NCBI GenBank assembly: GCA_030272585.1
Contig: BSYQ01000013.1
Location: forward strand, 62,001 to 126,000
DNA from: Bryopsis sp. KO-2023
Taxonomy: Eukaryota; Chlorophyta; Ulvophyceae; Bryopsidales; Bryopsidaceae
Reading direction: 5' to 3'
DNA: 64,000 bases
This document shows, piece after piece, positions 1 to 14,229 of the stretch; positions within the stretch are counted from its first letter, which is position 1; each line of letters begins with the position of its first letter. The notes below the pieces were generated by a model. That model was given only the letters and a program-made list of their open reading frames with translations, had not been told where the DNA came from and made no database searches. A program made the position numbers and the translations under genes.

Positions 1-3
1 CAA

Positions 4-118
4 GTTGCCCCGCCGGATTTCCTGAGACATCCCTGATCTCGGTACTGATCGGCCCCAATCGTGCTTGATTGGCGAGTTCGGAAGGGATCGCATGTTTTCA
101 CGATGGTATGAGGGCAAC
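4..118 (-). rRNA. 5S rRNA, first copy in window (one-base-short helix I)
   Basis: This copy is complete but has four instead of five C residues in the plus-strand run after GTTG. Helix I and its junction are therefore one base shorter on the 3' side. The same single-base variant recurs in scattered units, for example near 3,478, 6,180, 8,493, 18,702 and 21,211. Such a change at the base of helix I may be tolerated; whether these copies are transcribed cannot be seen from sequence. Confidence 0.9.
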
Positions 119-184
119 ACGTTTGAATGCCTCCGTCGAGGGCTTTTGTACTCGTCCATCAAGCACATCCATACCTCCAAATCG

Positions 185-188
185 AAAA
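185..188 (-). terminator. Pol III T-run terminator, type unit
   Basis: The minus strand reads CTTGATTATTTTCG just past the 5S 3' end. The four T residues lie about 7 nt beyond helix I and are the minimal Pol III stop signal. Nearly all units keep at least four T here even where neighbouring spacer bases change. Units with TTATTTTTT or TTTTTTTGG have longer runs. Confidence 0.75.
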
Positions 189-195
189 TAATCAA

Positions 196-311
196 GTTGC
201 CCCCGCCGGATTTCCTGAGACATCCCTGATCTCGGTACTGATCGGCCCCAATCGTGCTTGATTGGCGAGTTCGGAAGGGATCGCATGTTTTCACGATGGT
301 ATGAGGGCAAC
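196..311 (-). rRNA. 5S rRNA, representative consensus copy
   Basis: This copy matches the majority sequence of the left half of the array and serves as the type unit. Transcription runs from about 311-312 down to about 194-196, and the spacer is 312-388. The internal control region lies at 209-264, the T-run terminator at 185-188 and a TATA-like stretch at about 336-344. The next consensus gene starts at 389. Confidence 0.95.
209..264 (-). promoter_or_regulatory. 5S internal control region (A box, intermediate element, C box), type unit
   Basis: On the minus strand the A box reads CAATCAAGCACGATTGGGG (about +48 to +66), followed by an intermediate element around CCGATCAGTACC and a C box around GGGATGTCTCAGGAAATCC (to about +103). 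Positions agree with the TFIIIA-binding internal promoter of 5S genes (about +50 to +97 in animals). The match is in layout and partial sequence; TFIIIA binding is inferred. Confidence 0.75.
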
Positions 312-335
312 ACGTTTGAATGCCTCCGTCGAGGG

Positions 336-344
336 CTTTTGTAC
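336..344 (-). promoter_or_regulatory. TATA-like element about 25-33 bp upstream of 5S start, type unit
   Basis: The minus strand has GTACAAAAG about 25 to 33 bases before the 5S start, the usual distance of the TATA-like element in plant and fungal 5S genes. It is kept in almost every unit and in the orphan copy at 56,778. It is altered to CTACGAAAG upstream of the outermost array gene. Function is inferred from position only. Confidence 0.4.
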
Positions 345-3300
345 TCGTCCATCAAGCACATCCATACCTCCAAATCGAAAATAATCAAGTTGCCCCCGCC
401 GGATTTCCTGAGACATCCCTGATCTCGGTACTGATCGGCCCCAATCGTGCTTGATTGGCGAGTTCGGAAGGGATCGCATGTTTTCACGATGGTATGAGGG
501 CAACACGTTTGAATGCCTCCGTCGAGGGCTTTTGTACTCGTCCATCAAGCACATCCATACCTCCAAATCGAAAATAATCAAGTTGCCCCCGCCGGATTTC
601 CTGAGACATCCCTGATCTCGGTACTGATCGGCCCCAATCGTGCTTGATTGGCGAGTTCGGAAGGGATCGCATGTTTTCACGATGGTATGAGGGCAACACG
701 TTTGAATGCCTCCGTCGAGGGCTTTTGTACTCGTCCATCAAGCACATCCATACCTCCAAATCGAAAATAATCAAGTTGCCCCCGCCGGATTTCCTGAGAC
801 ATCCCTGATCTCGGTACTGATCGGCCCCAATCGTGCTTGATTGGCGAGTTCGGAAGGGATCGCATGTTTTCACGATGGTATGAGGGCAACACGTTTGAAT
901 GCCTCCGTCGAGGGCTTTTGTACTCGTCCATCAAGCACATCCATACCTCCAAATCGAAAATAATCAAGTTGCCCCCGCCGGATTTCCTGAGACATCCCTG
1001 ATCTCGGTACTGATCGGCCCCAATCGTGCTTGATTGGCGAGTTCGGAAGGGATCGCATGTTTTCACGATGGTATGAGGGCAACACGTTTGAATGCCTCCG
1101 TCGAGGGCTTTTGTACTCGTCCATCAAGCACATCCATACCTCCAAATCGAAAATAATCAAGTTGCCCCCGCCGGATTTCCTGAGACATCCCTGATCTCGG
1201 TACTGATCGGCCCCAATCGTGCTTGATTGGCGAGTTCGGAAGGGATCGCATGTTTTCACGATGGTATGAGGGCAACACGTTTGAATGCCTCCGTCGAGGG
1301 CTTTTGTACTCGTCCATCAAGCACATCCATACCTCCAAATCGAAAATAATCAAGTTGCCCCCGCCGGATTTCCTGAGACATCCCTGATCTCGGTACTGAT
1401 CGGCCCCAATCGTGCTTGATTGGCGAGTTCGGAAGGGATCGCATGTTTTCACGATGGTATGAGGGCAACACGTTTGAATGCCTCCGTCGAGGGCTTTTGT
1501 ACTCGTCCATCAAGCACATCCATACCTCCAAATCGAAAATAATCAAGTTGCCCCCGCCGGATTTCCTGAGACATCCCTGATCTCGGTACTGATCGGCCCC
1601 AATCGTGCTTGATTGGCGAGTTCGGAAGGGATCGCATGTTTTCACGATGGTATGAGGGCAACACGTTTGAATGCCTCCGTCGAGGGCTTTTGTACTCGTC
1701 CATCAAGCACATCCAACCTCCAAATCGAAAATAATCAAGTTGCCCCCGCCGGATTTCCTGAGACATCCCTGATCTCGGTACTGATCGGCCCCAATCGTGC
1801 TTGATTGGCGAGTTCGGAAGGGATCGCATGTTTTCACGATGGTATGAGGGCAACACGTTTGAATGCCTCCGTCGAGGGCTTTTGTACTCGTCCATCAAGC
1901 ACATCCAACCTCCAAATCGAAAATAATCAAGTTGCCCCCGCCGGATTTCCTGAGACATCCCTGATCTCGGTACTGATCGGCCCCAATCGTGCTTGATTGG
2001 CGAGTTCGGAAGGGATCGCATGTTTTCACGATGGTATGAGGGCAACACGTTTGAATGCCTCCGTCGAGGGCTTTTGTACTCGTCCATCAAGCACATCCAT
2101 ACCTCCAAATCGAAAATAATCAAGTTGCCCCCGCCGGATTTCCTGAGACATCCCTGATCTCGGTACTGATCGGCCCCAATCGTGCTTGATTGGCGAGTTC
2201 GGAAGGGATCGCATGTTTTCACGATGGTATGAGGGCAACACGTTTGAATGCCTCCGTCGAGGGCTTTTGTACTCGTCCATCAAGCACATCCATACCTCCA
2301 AATCGAAAATAATCAAGTTGCCCCCGCCGGATTTCCTGAGACATCCCTGATCTCGGTACTGATCGGCCCCAATCGTGCTTGATTGGCGAGTTCGGAAGGG
2401 ATCGCATGTTTTCACGATGGTATGAGGGCAACACGTTTGAATGCCTCCGTCGAGGGCTTTTGTACTCGTCCATCAAGCACATCCATACCTCCAAATCGAA
2501 AATAATCAAGTTGCCCCCGCCGGATTTCCTGAGACATCCCTGATCTCGGTACTGATCGGCCCCAATCGTGCTTGATTGGCGAGTTCGGAAGGGATCGCAT
2601 GTTTTCACGATGGTATGAGGGCAACACGTTTGAATGCCTCCGTCGAGGGCTTTTGTACTCGTCCATCAAGCACATCCATACCTCCAAATCGAAAATAATC
2701 AAGTTGCCCCCGCCGGATTTCCTGAGACATCCCTGATCTCGGTACTGATCGGCCCCAATCGTGCTTGATTGGCGAGTTCGGAAGGGATCGCATGTTTTCA
2801 CGATGGTATGAGGGCAACACGTTTGAATGCCTCCGTCGAGGGCTTTTGTACTCGTCCATCAAGCACATCCATACCTCCAAATCGAAAATAATCAAGTTGC
2901 CCCCGCCGGATTTCCTGAGACATCCCTGATCTCGGTACTGATCGGCCCCAATCGTGCTTGATTGGCGAGTTCGGAAGGGATCGCATGTTTTCACGATGGT
3001 ATGAGGGCAACACGTTTGAATGCCTCCGTCGAGGGCTTTTGTACTCGTCCATCAAGCACATCCATACCTCCAAATCGAAAATAATCAAGTTGCCCCCGCC
3101 GGATTTCCTGAGACATCCCTGATCTCGGTACTGATCGGCCCCAATCGTGCTTGATTGGCGAGTTCGGAAGGGATCGCATGTTTTCACGATGGTATGAGGG
3201 CAACACGTTTGAATGCCTCCGTCGAGGGCTTTTGTACTCGTCCATCAAGCACATCCATACCTCCAAATCGAAAATAATCAAGTTGCCCCCGCCGGATTTC

Positions 3301-3954
3301 CTGAGACATCCCTGATCTCGGTACTGATCGGCCCCAATCGTGCTTGATTGGCGAGTTCGGAAGGGATCGCATGTTTTCACGATGGTATGAGGGCAACACG
3401 TTTGAATGCCTCCGTCGAGGGCTTTTGTACTCGTCCATCAAGCACATCCATACCTCCAAATCGAAAATAATCAAGTTGCCCCGCCGGATTTCCTGAGACA
3501 TCCCTGATCTCGGTACTGATCGGCCCCAATCGTGCTTGATTGGCGAGTTCGGAAGGGATCGCATGTTTTCACGATGGTATGAGGGCAACACGTTTGAATG
3601 CCTCCGTCGAGGGCTTTTGTACTCGTCCATCAAGCACATCCATACCTCCAAATCGAAAATAATCAAGTTGCCCCCGCCGGATTTCCTGAGACATCCCTGA
3701 TCTCGGTACTGATCGGCCCCAATCGTGCTTGATTGGCGAGTTCGGAAGGGATCGCATGTTTTCACGATGGTATGAGGGCAACACGTTTGAATGCCTCCGT
3801 CGAGGGCTTTTGTACTCGTCCATCAAGCACATCCATACCTCCAAATCGAAAATAATCAAGTTGCCCCCGCCGGATTTCCTGAGACATCCCTGATCTCGGT
3901 ACTGATCGGCCCCAATCGTGCTTGATTGGCGAGTTCGGAAGGGATCGCATGTTT

Positions 3955-5116
3955 TCACGATGGTATGAGGGCAACACGTTTGAATGCCTCCGTCGAGGGC
4001 TTTTGTACTCGTCCATCAAGCACATCCAAACCTCCAAATCGAAAATAATCAAGTTGCCCCCGCCGGATTTCCTGAGACATCCCTGATCTCGGTACTGATC
4101 GGCCCCAATCGTGCTTGATTGGCGAGTTCGGAAGGGATCGCATGTTTTCACGATGGTATGAGGGCAACACGTTTGAATGCCTCCGTCGAGGGCTTTTGTA
4201 CTCGTCCATCAAGCACATCCATACCTCCAAATCGAAAATAATCAAGTTGCCCCCGCCGGATTTCCTGAGACATCCCTGATCTCGGTACTGATCGGCCCCA
4301 ATCGTGCTTGATTGGCGAGTTCGGAAGGGATCGCATGTTTTCACGATGGTATGAGGGCAACACGTTTGAATGCCTCCGTCGAGGGCTTTTGTACTCGTCC
4401 ATCAAGCACATCCAAACCTCCAAATCGAAAATAATCAAGTTGCCCCCGCCGGATTTCCTGAGACATCCCTGATCTCGGTACTGATCGGCCCCAATCGTGC
4501 TTGATTGGCGAGTTCGGAAGGGATCGCATGTTTTCACGATGGTATGAGGGCAACACGTTTGAATGCCTCCGTCGAGGGCTTTTGTACTCGTCCATCAAGC
4601 ACATCCATACCTCCAAATCGAAAATAATCAAGTTGCCCCCGCCGGATTTCCTGAGACATCCCTGATCTCGGTACTGATCGGCCCCAATCGTGCTTGATTG
4701 GCGAGTTCGGAAGGGATCGCATGTTTTCACGATGGTATGAGGGCAACACGTTTGAATGCCTCCGTCGAGGGCTTTTGTACTCGTCCATCAAGCACATCCA
4801 AACCTCCAAATCGAAAATAATCAAGTTGCCCCCGCCGGATTTCCTGAGACATCCCTGATCTCGGTACTGATCGGCCCCAATCGTGCTTGATTGGCGAGTT
4901 CGGAAGGGATCGCATGTTTTCACGATGGTATGAGGGCAACACGTTTGAATGCCTCCGTCGAGGGCTTTTGTACTCGTCCATCAAGCACATCCATACCTCC
5001 AAATCGAAAATAATCAAGTTGCCCCCGCCGGATTTCCTGAGACATCCCTGATCTCGGTACTGATCGGCCCCAATCGTGCTTGATTGGCGAGTTCGGAAGG
5101 GATCGCATGTTTTCAC
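3955..5116 (-). repeat. Two-unit (386 bp) alternation in the 5S array
   Basis: The spacer variant with aaacc in place of atacc appears at about 4,028, 4,414 and 4,800, which is every second unit. Units between them carry the common form. This is a dimeric higher-order repeat. A similar alternation is visible around 17,320 and 17,710, and around 24,650 and 25,035. Confidence 0.7.
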
Positions 5117-8100
5117 GATGGTATGAGGGCAACACGTTTGAATGCCTCCGTCGAGGGCTTTTGTACTCGTCCATCAAGCACATCCATACCTCCAAATCGA
5201 AAATAATCAAGTTGCCCCCGCCGGATTTCCTGAGACATCCCTGATCTCGGTACTGATCGGCCCCAATCGTGCTTGATTGGCGAGTTCGGAAGGGATCGCA
5301 TGTTTTCACGATGGTATGAGGGCAACACGTTTGAATGCCTCCGTCGAGGGCTTTTGTACTCGTCCATCAAGCACATCCATACCTCCAAATCGAAAATAAT
5401 CAAGTTGCCCCCGCCGGATTTCCTGAGACATCCCTGATCTCGGTACTGATCGGCCCCAATCGTGCTTGATTGGCGAGTTCGGAAGGGATCGCATGTTTTC
5501 ACGATGGTATGAGGGCAACACGTTTGAATGCCTCCGTCGAGGGCTTTTGTACTCGTCCATCAAGCACATCCATACCTCCAAATCGAAAATAATCAAGTTG
5601 CCCCCGCCGGATTTCCTGAGACATCCCTGATCTCGGTACTGATCGGCCCCAATCGTGCTTGATTGGCGAGTTCGGAAGGGATCGCATGTTTTCACGATGG
5701 TATGAGGGCAACACGTTTGAATGCCTCCGTCGAGGGCTTTTGTACTCGTCCATCAAGCACATCCATACCTCCAAATCGAAAATAATCAAGTTGCCCCCGC
5801 CGGATTTCCTGAGACATCCCTGATCTCGGTACTGATCGGCCCCAATCGTGCTTGATTGGCGAGTTCGGAAGGGATCGCATGTTTTCACGATGGTATGAGG
5901 GCAACACGTTTGAATGCCTCCGTCGAGGGCTTTTGTACTCGTCCATCAAGCACATCCATACCTCCAAATCGAAAATAATCAAGTTGCCCCCGCCGGATTT
6001 CCTGAGACATCCCTGATCTCGGTACTGATCGGCCCCAATCGTGCTTGATTGGCGAGTTCGGAAGGGATCGCATGTTTTCACGATGGTATGAGGGCAACAC
6101 GTTTGAATGCCTCCGTCGAGGGCTTTTGTACTCGTCCATCAAGCACATCCAAACCTCCAAATCGAAAATAATCAAGTTGCCCCGCCGGATTTCCTGAGAC
6201 ATCCCTGATCTCGGTACTGATCGGCCCCAATCGTGCTTGATTGGCGAGTTCGGAAGGGATCGCATGTTTTCACGATGGTATGAGGGCAACACGTTTGAAT
6301 GCCTCCGTCGAGGGCTTTTGTACTCGTCCATCAAGCACATCCACACCTCCAAATCGAAAATAATCAAGTTGCCCCCGCCGGATTTCCTGAGACATCCCTG
6401 ATCTCGGTACTGATCGGCCCCAATCGTGCTTGATTGGCGAGTTCGGAAGGGATCGCATGTTTTCACGATGGTATGAGGGCAACACGTTTGAATGCCTCCG
6501 TCGAGGGCTTTTGTACTCGTCCATCAAGCACATCCAACCTCCAAATCGAAAATAATCAAGTTGCCCCCGCCGGATTTCCTGAGACATCCCTGATCTCGGT
6601 ACTGATCGGCCCCAATCGTGCTTGATTGGCGAGTTCGGAAGGGATCGCATGTTTTCACGATGGTATGAGGGCAACACGTTTGAATGCCTCCGTCGAGGGC
6701 TTTTGTACTCGTCCATCAAGCACATCCACACCTCCAAATCGAAAATAATCAAGTTGCCCCCGCCGGATTTCCTGAGACATCCCTGATCTCGGTACTGATC
6801 GGCCCCAATCGTGCTTGATTGGCGAGTTCGGAAGGGATCGCATGTTTTCACGATGGTATGAGGGCAACACGTTTGAATGCCTCCGTCGAGGGCTTTTGTA
6901 CTCGTCCATCAAGCACATCCATACCTCCAAATCGAAAATAATCAAGTTGCCCCCGCCGGATTTCCTGAGACATCCCTGATCTCGGTACTGATCGGCCCCA
7001 ATCGTGCTTGATTGGCGAGTTCGGAAGGGATCGCATGTTTTCACGATGGTATGAGGGCAACACGTTTGAATGCCTCCGTCGAGGGCTTTTGTACTCGTCC
7101 ATCAAGCACATCCATACCTCCAAATCGAAAATAATCAAGTTGCCCCCGCCGGATTTCCTGAGACATCCCTGATCTCGGTACTGATCGGCCCCAATCGTGC
7201 TTGATTGGCGAGTTCGGAAGGGATCGCATGTTTTCACGATGGTATGAGGGCAACACGTTTGAATGCCTCCGTCGAGGGCTTTTGTACTCGTCCATCAAGC
7301 ACATCCATACCTCCAAATCGAAAATAATCAAGTTGCCCCCGCCGGATTTCCTGAGACATCCCTGATCTCGGTACTGATCGGCCCCAATCGTGCTTGATTG
7401 GCGAGTTCGGAAGGGATCGCATGTTTTCACGATGGTATGAGGGCAACACGTTTGAATGCCTCCGTCGAGGGCTTTTGTACTCGTCCATCAAGCACATCCA
7501 TACCTCCAAATCGAAAATAATCAAGTTGCCCCCGCCGGATTTCCTGAGACATCCCTGATCTCGGTACTGATCGGCCCCAATCGTGCTTGATTGGCGAGTT
7601 CGGAAGGGATCGCATGTTTTCACGATGGTATGAGGGCAACACGTTTGAATGCCTCCGTCGAGGGCTTTTGTACTCGTCCATCAAGCACATCCATACCTCC
7701 AAATCGAAAATAATCAAGTTGCCCCCGCCGGATTTCCTGAGACATCCCTGATCTCGGTACTGATCGGCCCCAATCGTGCTTGATTGGCGAGTTCGGAAGG
7801 GATCGCATGTTTTCACGATGGTATGAGGGCAACACGTTTGAATGCCTCCGTCGAGGGCTTTTGTACTCGTCCATCAAGCACATCCATACCTCCAAATCGA
7901 AAATAATCAAGTTGCCCCCGCCGGATTTCCTGAGACATCCCTGATCTCGGTACTGATCGGCCCCAATCGTGCTTGATTGGCGAGTTCGGAAGGGATCGCA
8001 TGTTTTCACGATGGTATGAGGGCAACACGTTTGAATGCCTCCGTCGAGGGCTTTTGTACTCGTCCATCAAGCACATCCATACCTCCAAATCGAAAATAAT

Positions 8101-11100
8101 CAAGTTGCCCCCGCCGGATTTCCTGAGACATCCCTGATCTCGGTACTGATCGGCCCCAATCGTGCTTGATTGGCGAGTTCGGAAGGGATCGCATGTTTTC
8201 ACGATGGTATGAGGGCAACACGTTTGAATGCCTCCGTCGAGGGCTTTTGTACTCGTCCATCAAGCACATCCATACCTCCAAATCGAAAATAATCAAGTTG
8301 CCCCCGCCGGATTTCCTGAGACATCCCTGATCTCGGTACTGATCGGCCCCAATCGTGCTTGATTGGCGAGTTCGGAAGGGATCGCATGTTTTCACGATGG
8401 TATGAGGGCAACACGTTTGAATGCCTCCGTCGAGGGCTTTTGTACTCGTCCATCAAGCACATCCAAACCTCCAAATCTAAAATAATCAAGTTGCCCCGCC
8501 GGATTTCCTGAGACATCCCTGATCTCGGTACTGATCGGCCCCAATCGTGCTTGATTGGCGAGTTCGGAAGGGATCGCATGTTTTCACGATGGTATGAGGG
8601 CAACACGTTTGAATGCCTCCGTCGAGGGCTTTTGTACTCGTCCATCAAGCACATCCATACCTCCAAATCGAAAATAATCAAGTTGCCCCCGCCGGATTTC
8701 CTGAGACATCCCTGATCTCGGTACTGATCGGCCCCAATCGTGCTTGATTGGCGAGTTCGGAAGGGATCGCATGTTTTCACGATGGTATGAGGGCAACACG
8801 TTTGAATGCCTCCGTCGAGGGCTTTTGTACTCGTCCATCAAGCACATCCATACCTCCAAATCGAAAATAATCAAGTTGCCCCCGCCGGATTTCCTGAGAC
8901 ATCCCTGATCTCGGTACTGATCGGCCCCAATCGTGCTTGATTGGCGAGTTCGGAAGGGATCGCATGTTTTCACGATGGTATGAGGGCAACACGTTTGAAT
9001 GCCTCCGTCGAGGGCTTTTGTACTCGTCCATCAAGCACATCCATACCTCCAAATCGAAAATAATCAAGTTGCCCCCGCCGGATTTCCTGAGACATCCCTG
9101 ATCTCGGTACTGATCGGCCCCAATCGTGCTTGATTGGCGAGTTCGGAAGGGATCGCATGTTTTCACGATGGTATGAGGGCAACACGTTTGAATGCCTCCG
9201 TCGAGGGCTTTTGTACTCGTCCATCAAGCACATCCATACCTCCAAATCGAAAATAATCAAGTTGCCCCCGCCGGATTTCCTGAGACATCCCTGATCTCGG
9301 TACTGATCGGCCCCAATCGTGCTTGATTGGCGAGTTCGGAAGGGATCGCATGTTTTCACGATGGTATGAGGGCAACACGTTTGAATGCCTCCGTCGAGGG
9401 CTTTTGTACTCGTCCATCAAGCACATCCATACCTCCAAATCGAAAACGATCAAGTTGCCCCGCCGGATTTCCTGAGACATCCCTGATCTCGGTACTGATC
9501 GGCCCCAATCGTGCTTGATTGGCGAGTTCGGAAGGGATCGCATGTTTTCACGATGGTATGAGGGCAACACGTTTGAATGCCTCCGTCGAGGGCTTTTGTA
9601 CTCGTCCATCAAGCACATCCATACCTCCAAATCGAAAATAATCAAGTTGCCCCCGCCGGATTTCCTGAGACATCCCTGATCTCGGTACTGATCGGCCCCA
9701 ATCGTGCTTGATTGGCGAGTTCGGAAGGGATCGCATGTTTTCACGATGGTATGAGGGCAACACGTTTGAATGCCTCCGTCGAGGGCTTTTGTACTCGTCC
9801 ATCAAGCACATCCAAACCTCCAAATCAAATAATCAAGTTGCCCCGCCGGATTTCCTGAGACATCCCTGATCTCGGTACTGATCGGCCCCAATCGTGCTTG
9901 ATTGGCGAGTTCGGAAGGGATCGCATGTTTTCACGATGGTATGAGGGCAACACGTTTGAATGCCTCCGTCGAGGGCTTTTGTACTCGTCCATCAAGCACA
10001 TCCATACCTCCAAATCGAAAATAATCAAGTTGCCCCCGCCGGATTTCCTGAGACATCCCTGATCTCGGTACTGATCGGCCCCAATCGTGCTTGATTGGCG
10101 AGTTCGGAAGGGATCGCATGTTTTCACGATGGTATGAGGGCAACACGTTTGAATGCCTCCGTCGAGGGCTTTTGTACTCGTCCATCAAGCACATCCAAAC
10201 CTCCAAATCGAAAATAATCAAGTTGCCCCCGCCGGATTTCCTGAGACATCCCTGATCTCGGTACTGATCGGCCCCAATCGTGCTTGATTGGCGAGTTCGG
10301 AAGGGATCGCATGTTTTCACGATGGTATGAGGGCAACACGTTTGAATGCCTCCGTCGAGGGCTTTTGTACTCGTCCATCAAGCACATCCATACCTCCAAA
10401 TCGAAAATAATCAAGTTGCCCCCGCCGGATTTCCTGAGACATCCCTGATCTCGGTACTGATCGGCCCCAATCGTGCTTGATTGGCGAGTTCGGAAGGGAT
10501 CGCATGTTTTCACGATGGTATGAGGGCAACACGTTGTAATGCCTCCGTCGAGGGCTTTTGTACTCGTCCATCAAGCACATCCATACCTCCAAATCGAAAA
10601 TAATCAAGTTGCCCCCGCCGGATTTCCTGAGACATCCCTGATCTCGGTACTGATCGGCCCCAATCGTGCTTGATTGGCGAGTTCGGAAGGGATCGCATGT
10701 TTTCACGATGGTATGAGGGCAACACGTTTGAATGCCTCCGTCGAGGGCTTTTGTACTCGTCCATCAAGCACATCCATACCTCCAAATCGAAAATAATCAA
10801 GTTGCCCCCGCCGGATTTCCTGAGACATCCCTGATCTCGGTACTGATCGGCCCCAATCGTGCTTGATTGGCGAGTTCGGAAGGGATCGCATGTTTTCACG
10901 ATGGTATGAGGGCAACACGTTTGAATGCCTCCGTCGAGGGCTTTTGTACTCGTCCATCAAGCACATCCATACCTCCAAATCGAAAATAATCAAGTTGCCC
11001 CCGCCGGATTTCCTGAGACATCCCTGATCTCGGTACTGATCGGCCCCAATCGTGCTTGATTGGCGAGTTCGGAAGGGATCGCATGTTTTCACGATGGTAT

Positions 11101-14100
11101 GAGGGCAACACGTTTGAATGCCTCCGTCGAGGGCTTTTGTACTCGTCCATCAAGCACATCCAAACCTCCAAATCAAAAATAATCAAGTTGCCCCGCCGGA
11201 TTTTCTGAGACATCCCTGATCTCGGTACTGATCGGCCCCAATCGTGCTTGATTGGCGAGTTCGGAAGGGATCGCATGTTTTCACGATGGTATGAGGGCAA
11301 CACGTTTGAATGCCTCCGTCGAGGGCTTTTGTACTCGTCCATCAAGCACATCCATACCTCCAAATCGAAAATAATCAAGTTGCCCCCGCCGGATTTCCTG
11401 AGACATCCCTGATCTCGGTACTGATCGGCCCCAATCGTGCTTGATTGGCGAGTTCGGAAGGGATCGCATGTTTTCACGATGGTATGAGGGCAACACGTTT
11501 GAATGCCTCCGTCGAGGGCTTTTGTACTCGTCCATCAAGCACATCCATACCTCCAAATCGAAAATAATCAAGTTGCCCCCGCCGGATTTCCTGAGACATC
11601 CCTGATCTCGGTACTGATCGGCCCCAATCGTGCTTGATTGGCGAGTTCGGAAGGGATCGCATGTTTTCACGATGGTATGAGGGCAACACGTTTGAATGCC
11701 TCCGTCGAGGGCTTTTGTACTCGTCCATCAAGCACATCCATACCTCCAAATCGAAAATAATCAAGTTGCCCCCGCCGGATTTCCTGAGACATCCCTGATC
11801 TCGGTACTGATCGGCCCCAATCGTGCTTGATTGGCGAGTTCGGAAGGGATCGCATGTTTTCACGATGGTATGAGGGCAACACGTTTGAATGCCTCCGTCG
11901 AGGGCTTTTGTACTCGTCCATCAAGCACATCCATACCTCCAAATCGAAAATAATCAAGTTGCCCCCGCCGGATTTCCTGAGACATCCCTGATCTCGGTAC
12001 TGATCGGCCCCAATCGTGCTTGATTGGCGAGTTCGGAAGGGATCGCATGTTTTCACGATGGTATGAGGGCAACACGTTTGAATGCCTCCGTCGAGGGCTT
12101 TTGTACTCGTCCATCAAGCACATCCAAACCTCCAAATCGAAAATAATCAAGTTGCCCCCGCCGGATTTCCTGAGACATCCCTGATCTCGGTACTGATCGG
12201 CCCCAATCGTGCTTGATTGGCGAGTTCGGAAGGGATCGCATGTTTTCACGATGGTATGAGGGCAACACGTTTGAATGCCTCCGTCGAGGGCTTTTGTACT
12301 CGTCCATCAAGCACATCCATACCTCCAAATCGAAAATAATCAAGTTGCCCCCGCCGGATTTCCTGAGACATCCCTGATCTCGGTACTGATCGGCCCCAAT
12401 CGTGCTTGATTGGCGAGTTCGGAAGGGATCGCATGTTTTCACGATGGTATGAGGGCAACACGTTTGAATGCCTCCGTCGAGGGCTTTTGTACTCGTCCAT
12501 CAAGCACATCCATACCTCCAAATCGAAAATAATCAAGTTGCCCCCGCCGGATTTCCTGAGACATCCCTGATCTCGGTACTGATCCGGCCCAATCGTGCTT
12601 GATTGGCGAGTTCGGAAGGGATCGCATGTTTTCACGATGGTATGAGGGCAACACGTTTGAATGCCTCCGTCGAGGGCTTTTGTACTCGTCCATCAAGCAC
12701 ATCCATACCTCCAAATCGAAAATAATCAAGTTGCCCCCGCCGGATTTCCTGAGACATCCCTGATCTCGGTACTGATCGGCCCCAATCGTGCTTGATTGGC
12801 GAGTTCGGAAGGGATCGCATGTTTTCACGATGGTATGAGGGCAACACGTTTGAATGCCTCCGTCGAGGGCTTTTGTACTCGTCCATCAAGCACATCCACA
12901 CCTCCAAATCGAAAATAATCAAGTTGCCCCCGCCGGATTTCCTGAGACATCCCTGATCTCGGTACTGATCGGCCCCAATCGTGCTTGATTGGCGAGTTCG
13001 GAAGGGATCGCATGTTTTCACGATGGTATGAGGGCAACACGTTTGAATGCCTCCGTCGAGGGCTTTTGTACTCGTCCATCAAGCACATCCACCTCCAAAT
13101 CGAAAATAATCAAGTTGCCCCCGCCGGATTTCCTGAGACATCCCTGATCTCGGTACTGATCGGCCCCAATCGTGCTTGATTGGCGAGTTCGGAAGGGATC
13201 GCATGTTTTCACGATGGTATGAGGGCAACACGTTTGAATGCCTCCGTCGAGGGCTTTTGTACTCGTCCATCAAGCACATCCATACCTCCAAATCGAAAAT
13301 AATCAAGTTGCCCCCGCCGGATTTCCTGAGACATCCCTGATCTCGGTACTGATCGGCCCCAATCGTGCTTGATTGGCGAGTTCGGAAGGGATCGCATGTT
13401 TTCACGATGGTATGAGGGCAACACGTTTGAATGCCTCCGTCGAGGGCTTTTGTACTCGTCCATCAAGCACATCCATACCTCCAAATCGAAAATAATCAAG
13501 TTGCCCCCGCCGGATTTCCTGAGACATCCCTGATCTCGGTACTGATCGGCCCCAATCGTGCTTGATTGGCGAGTTCGGAAGGGATCGCATGTTTTCACGA
13601 TGGTATGAGGGCAACACGTTTGAATGCCTCCGTCGAGGGCTTTTGTACTCGTCCATCAAGCACATCCAAACCTCCAAATCAAAATAATCAAGTTGCCCCC
13701 GCCGGATTTCCTGAGACATCCCTGATCTCGGTACTGATCGGCCCCAATCGTGCTTGATTGGCGAGTTCGGAAGGGATCGCATGTTTTCACGATGGTATGA
13801 GGGCAACACGTTTGAATGCCTCCGTCGAGGGCTTTTGTACTCGTCCATCAAGCACATCCATACCTCCAAATCGAAAATAATCAAGTTGCCCCCGCCGGAT
13901 TTCCTGAGACATCCCTGATCTCGGTACTGATCGGCCCCAATCGTGCTTGATTGGCGAGTTCGGAAGGGATCGCATGTTTTCACGATGGTATGAGGGCAAC
14001 ACGTTTGAATGCCTCCGTCGAGGGCTTTTGTACTCGTCCATCAAGCACATCCATACCTCCAAATCGAAAATAATCAAGTTGCCCCCGCCGGATTTCCTGA

Positions 14101-14229
14101 GACATCCCTGATCTCGGTACTGATCGGCCCCAATCGTGCTTGATTGGCGAGTTCGGAAGGGATCGCATGTTTTCACGATGGTATGAGGGCAACACGTTTG
14201 AATGCCTCCGTCGAGGGCTTTTGTACTCG

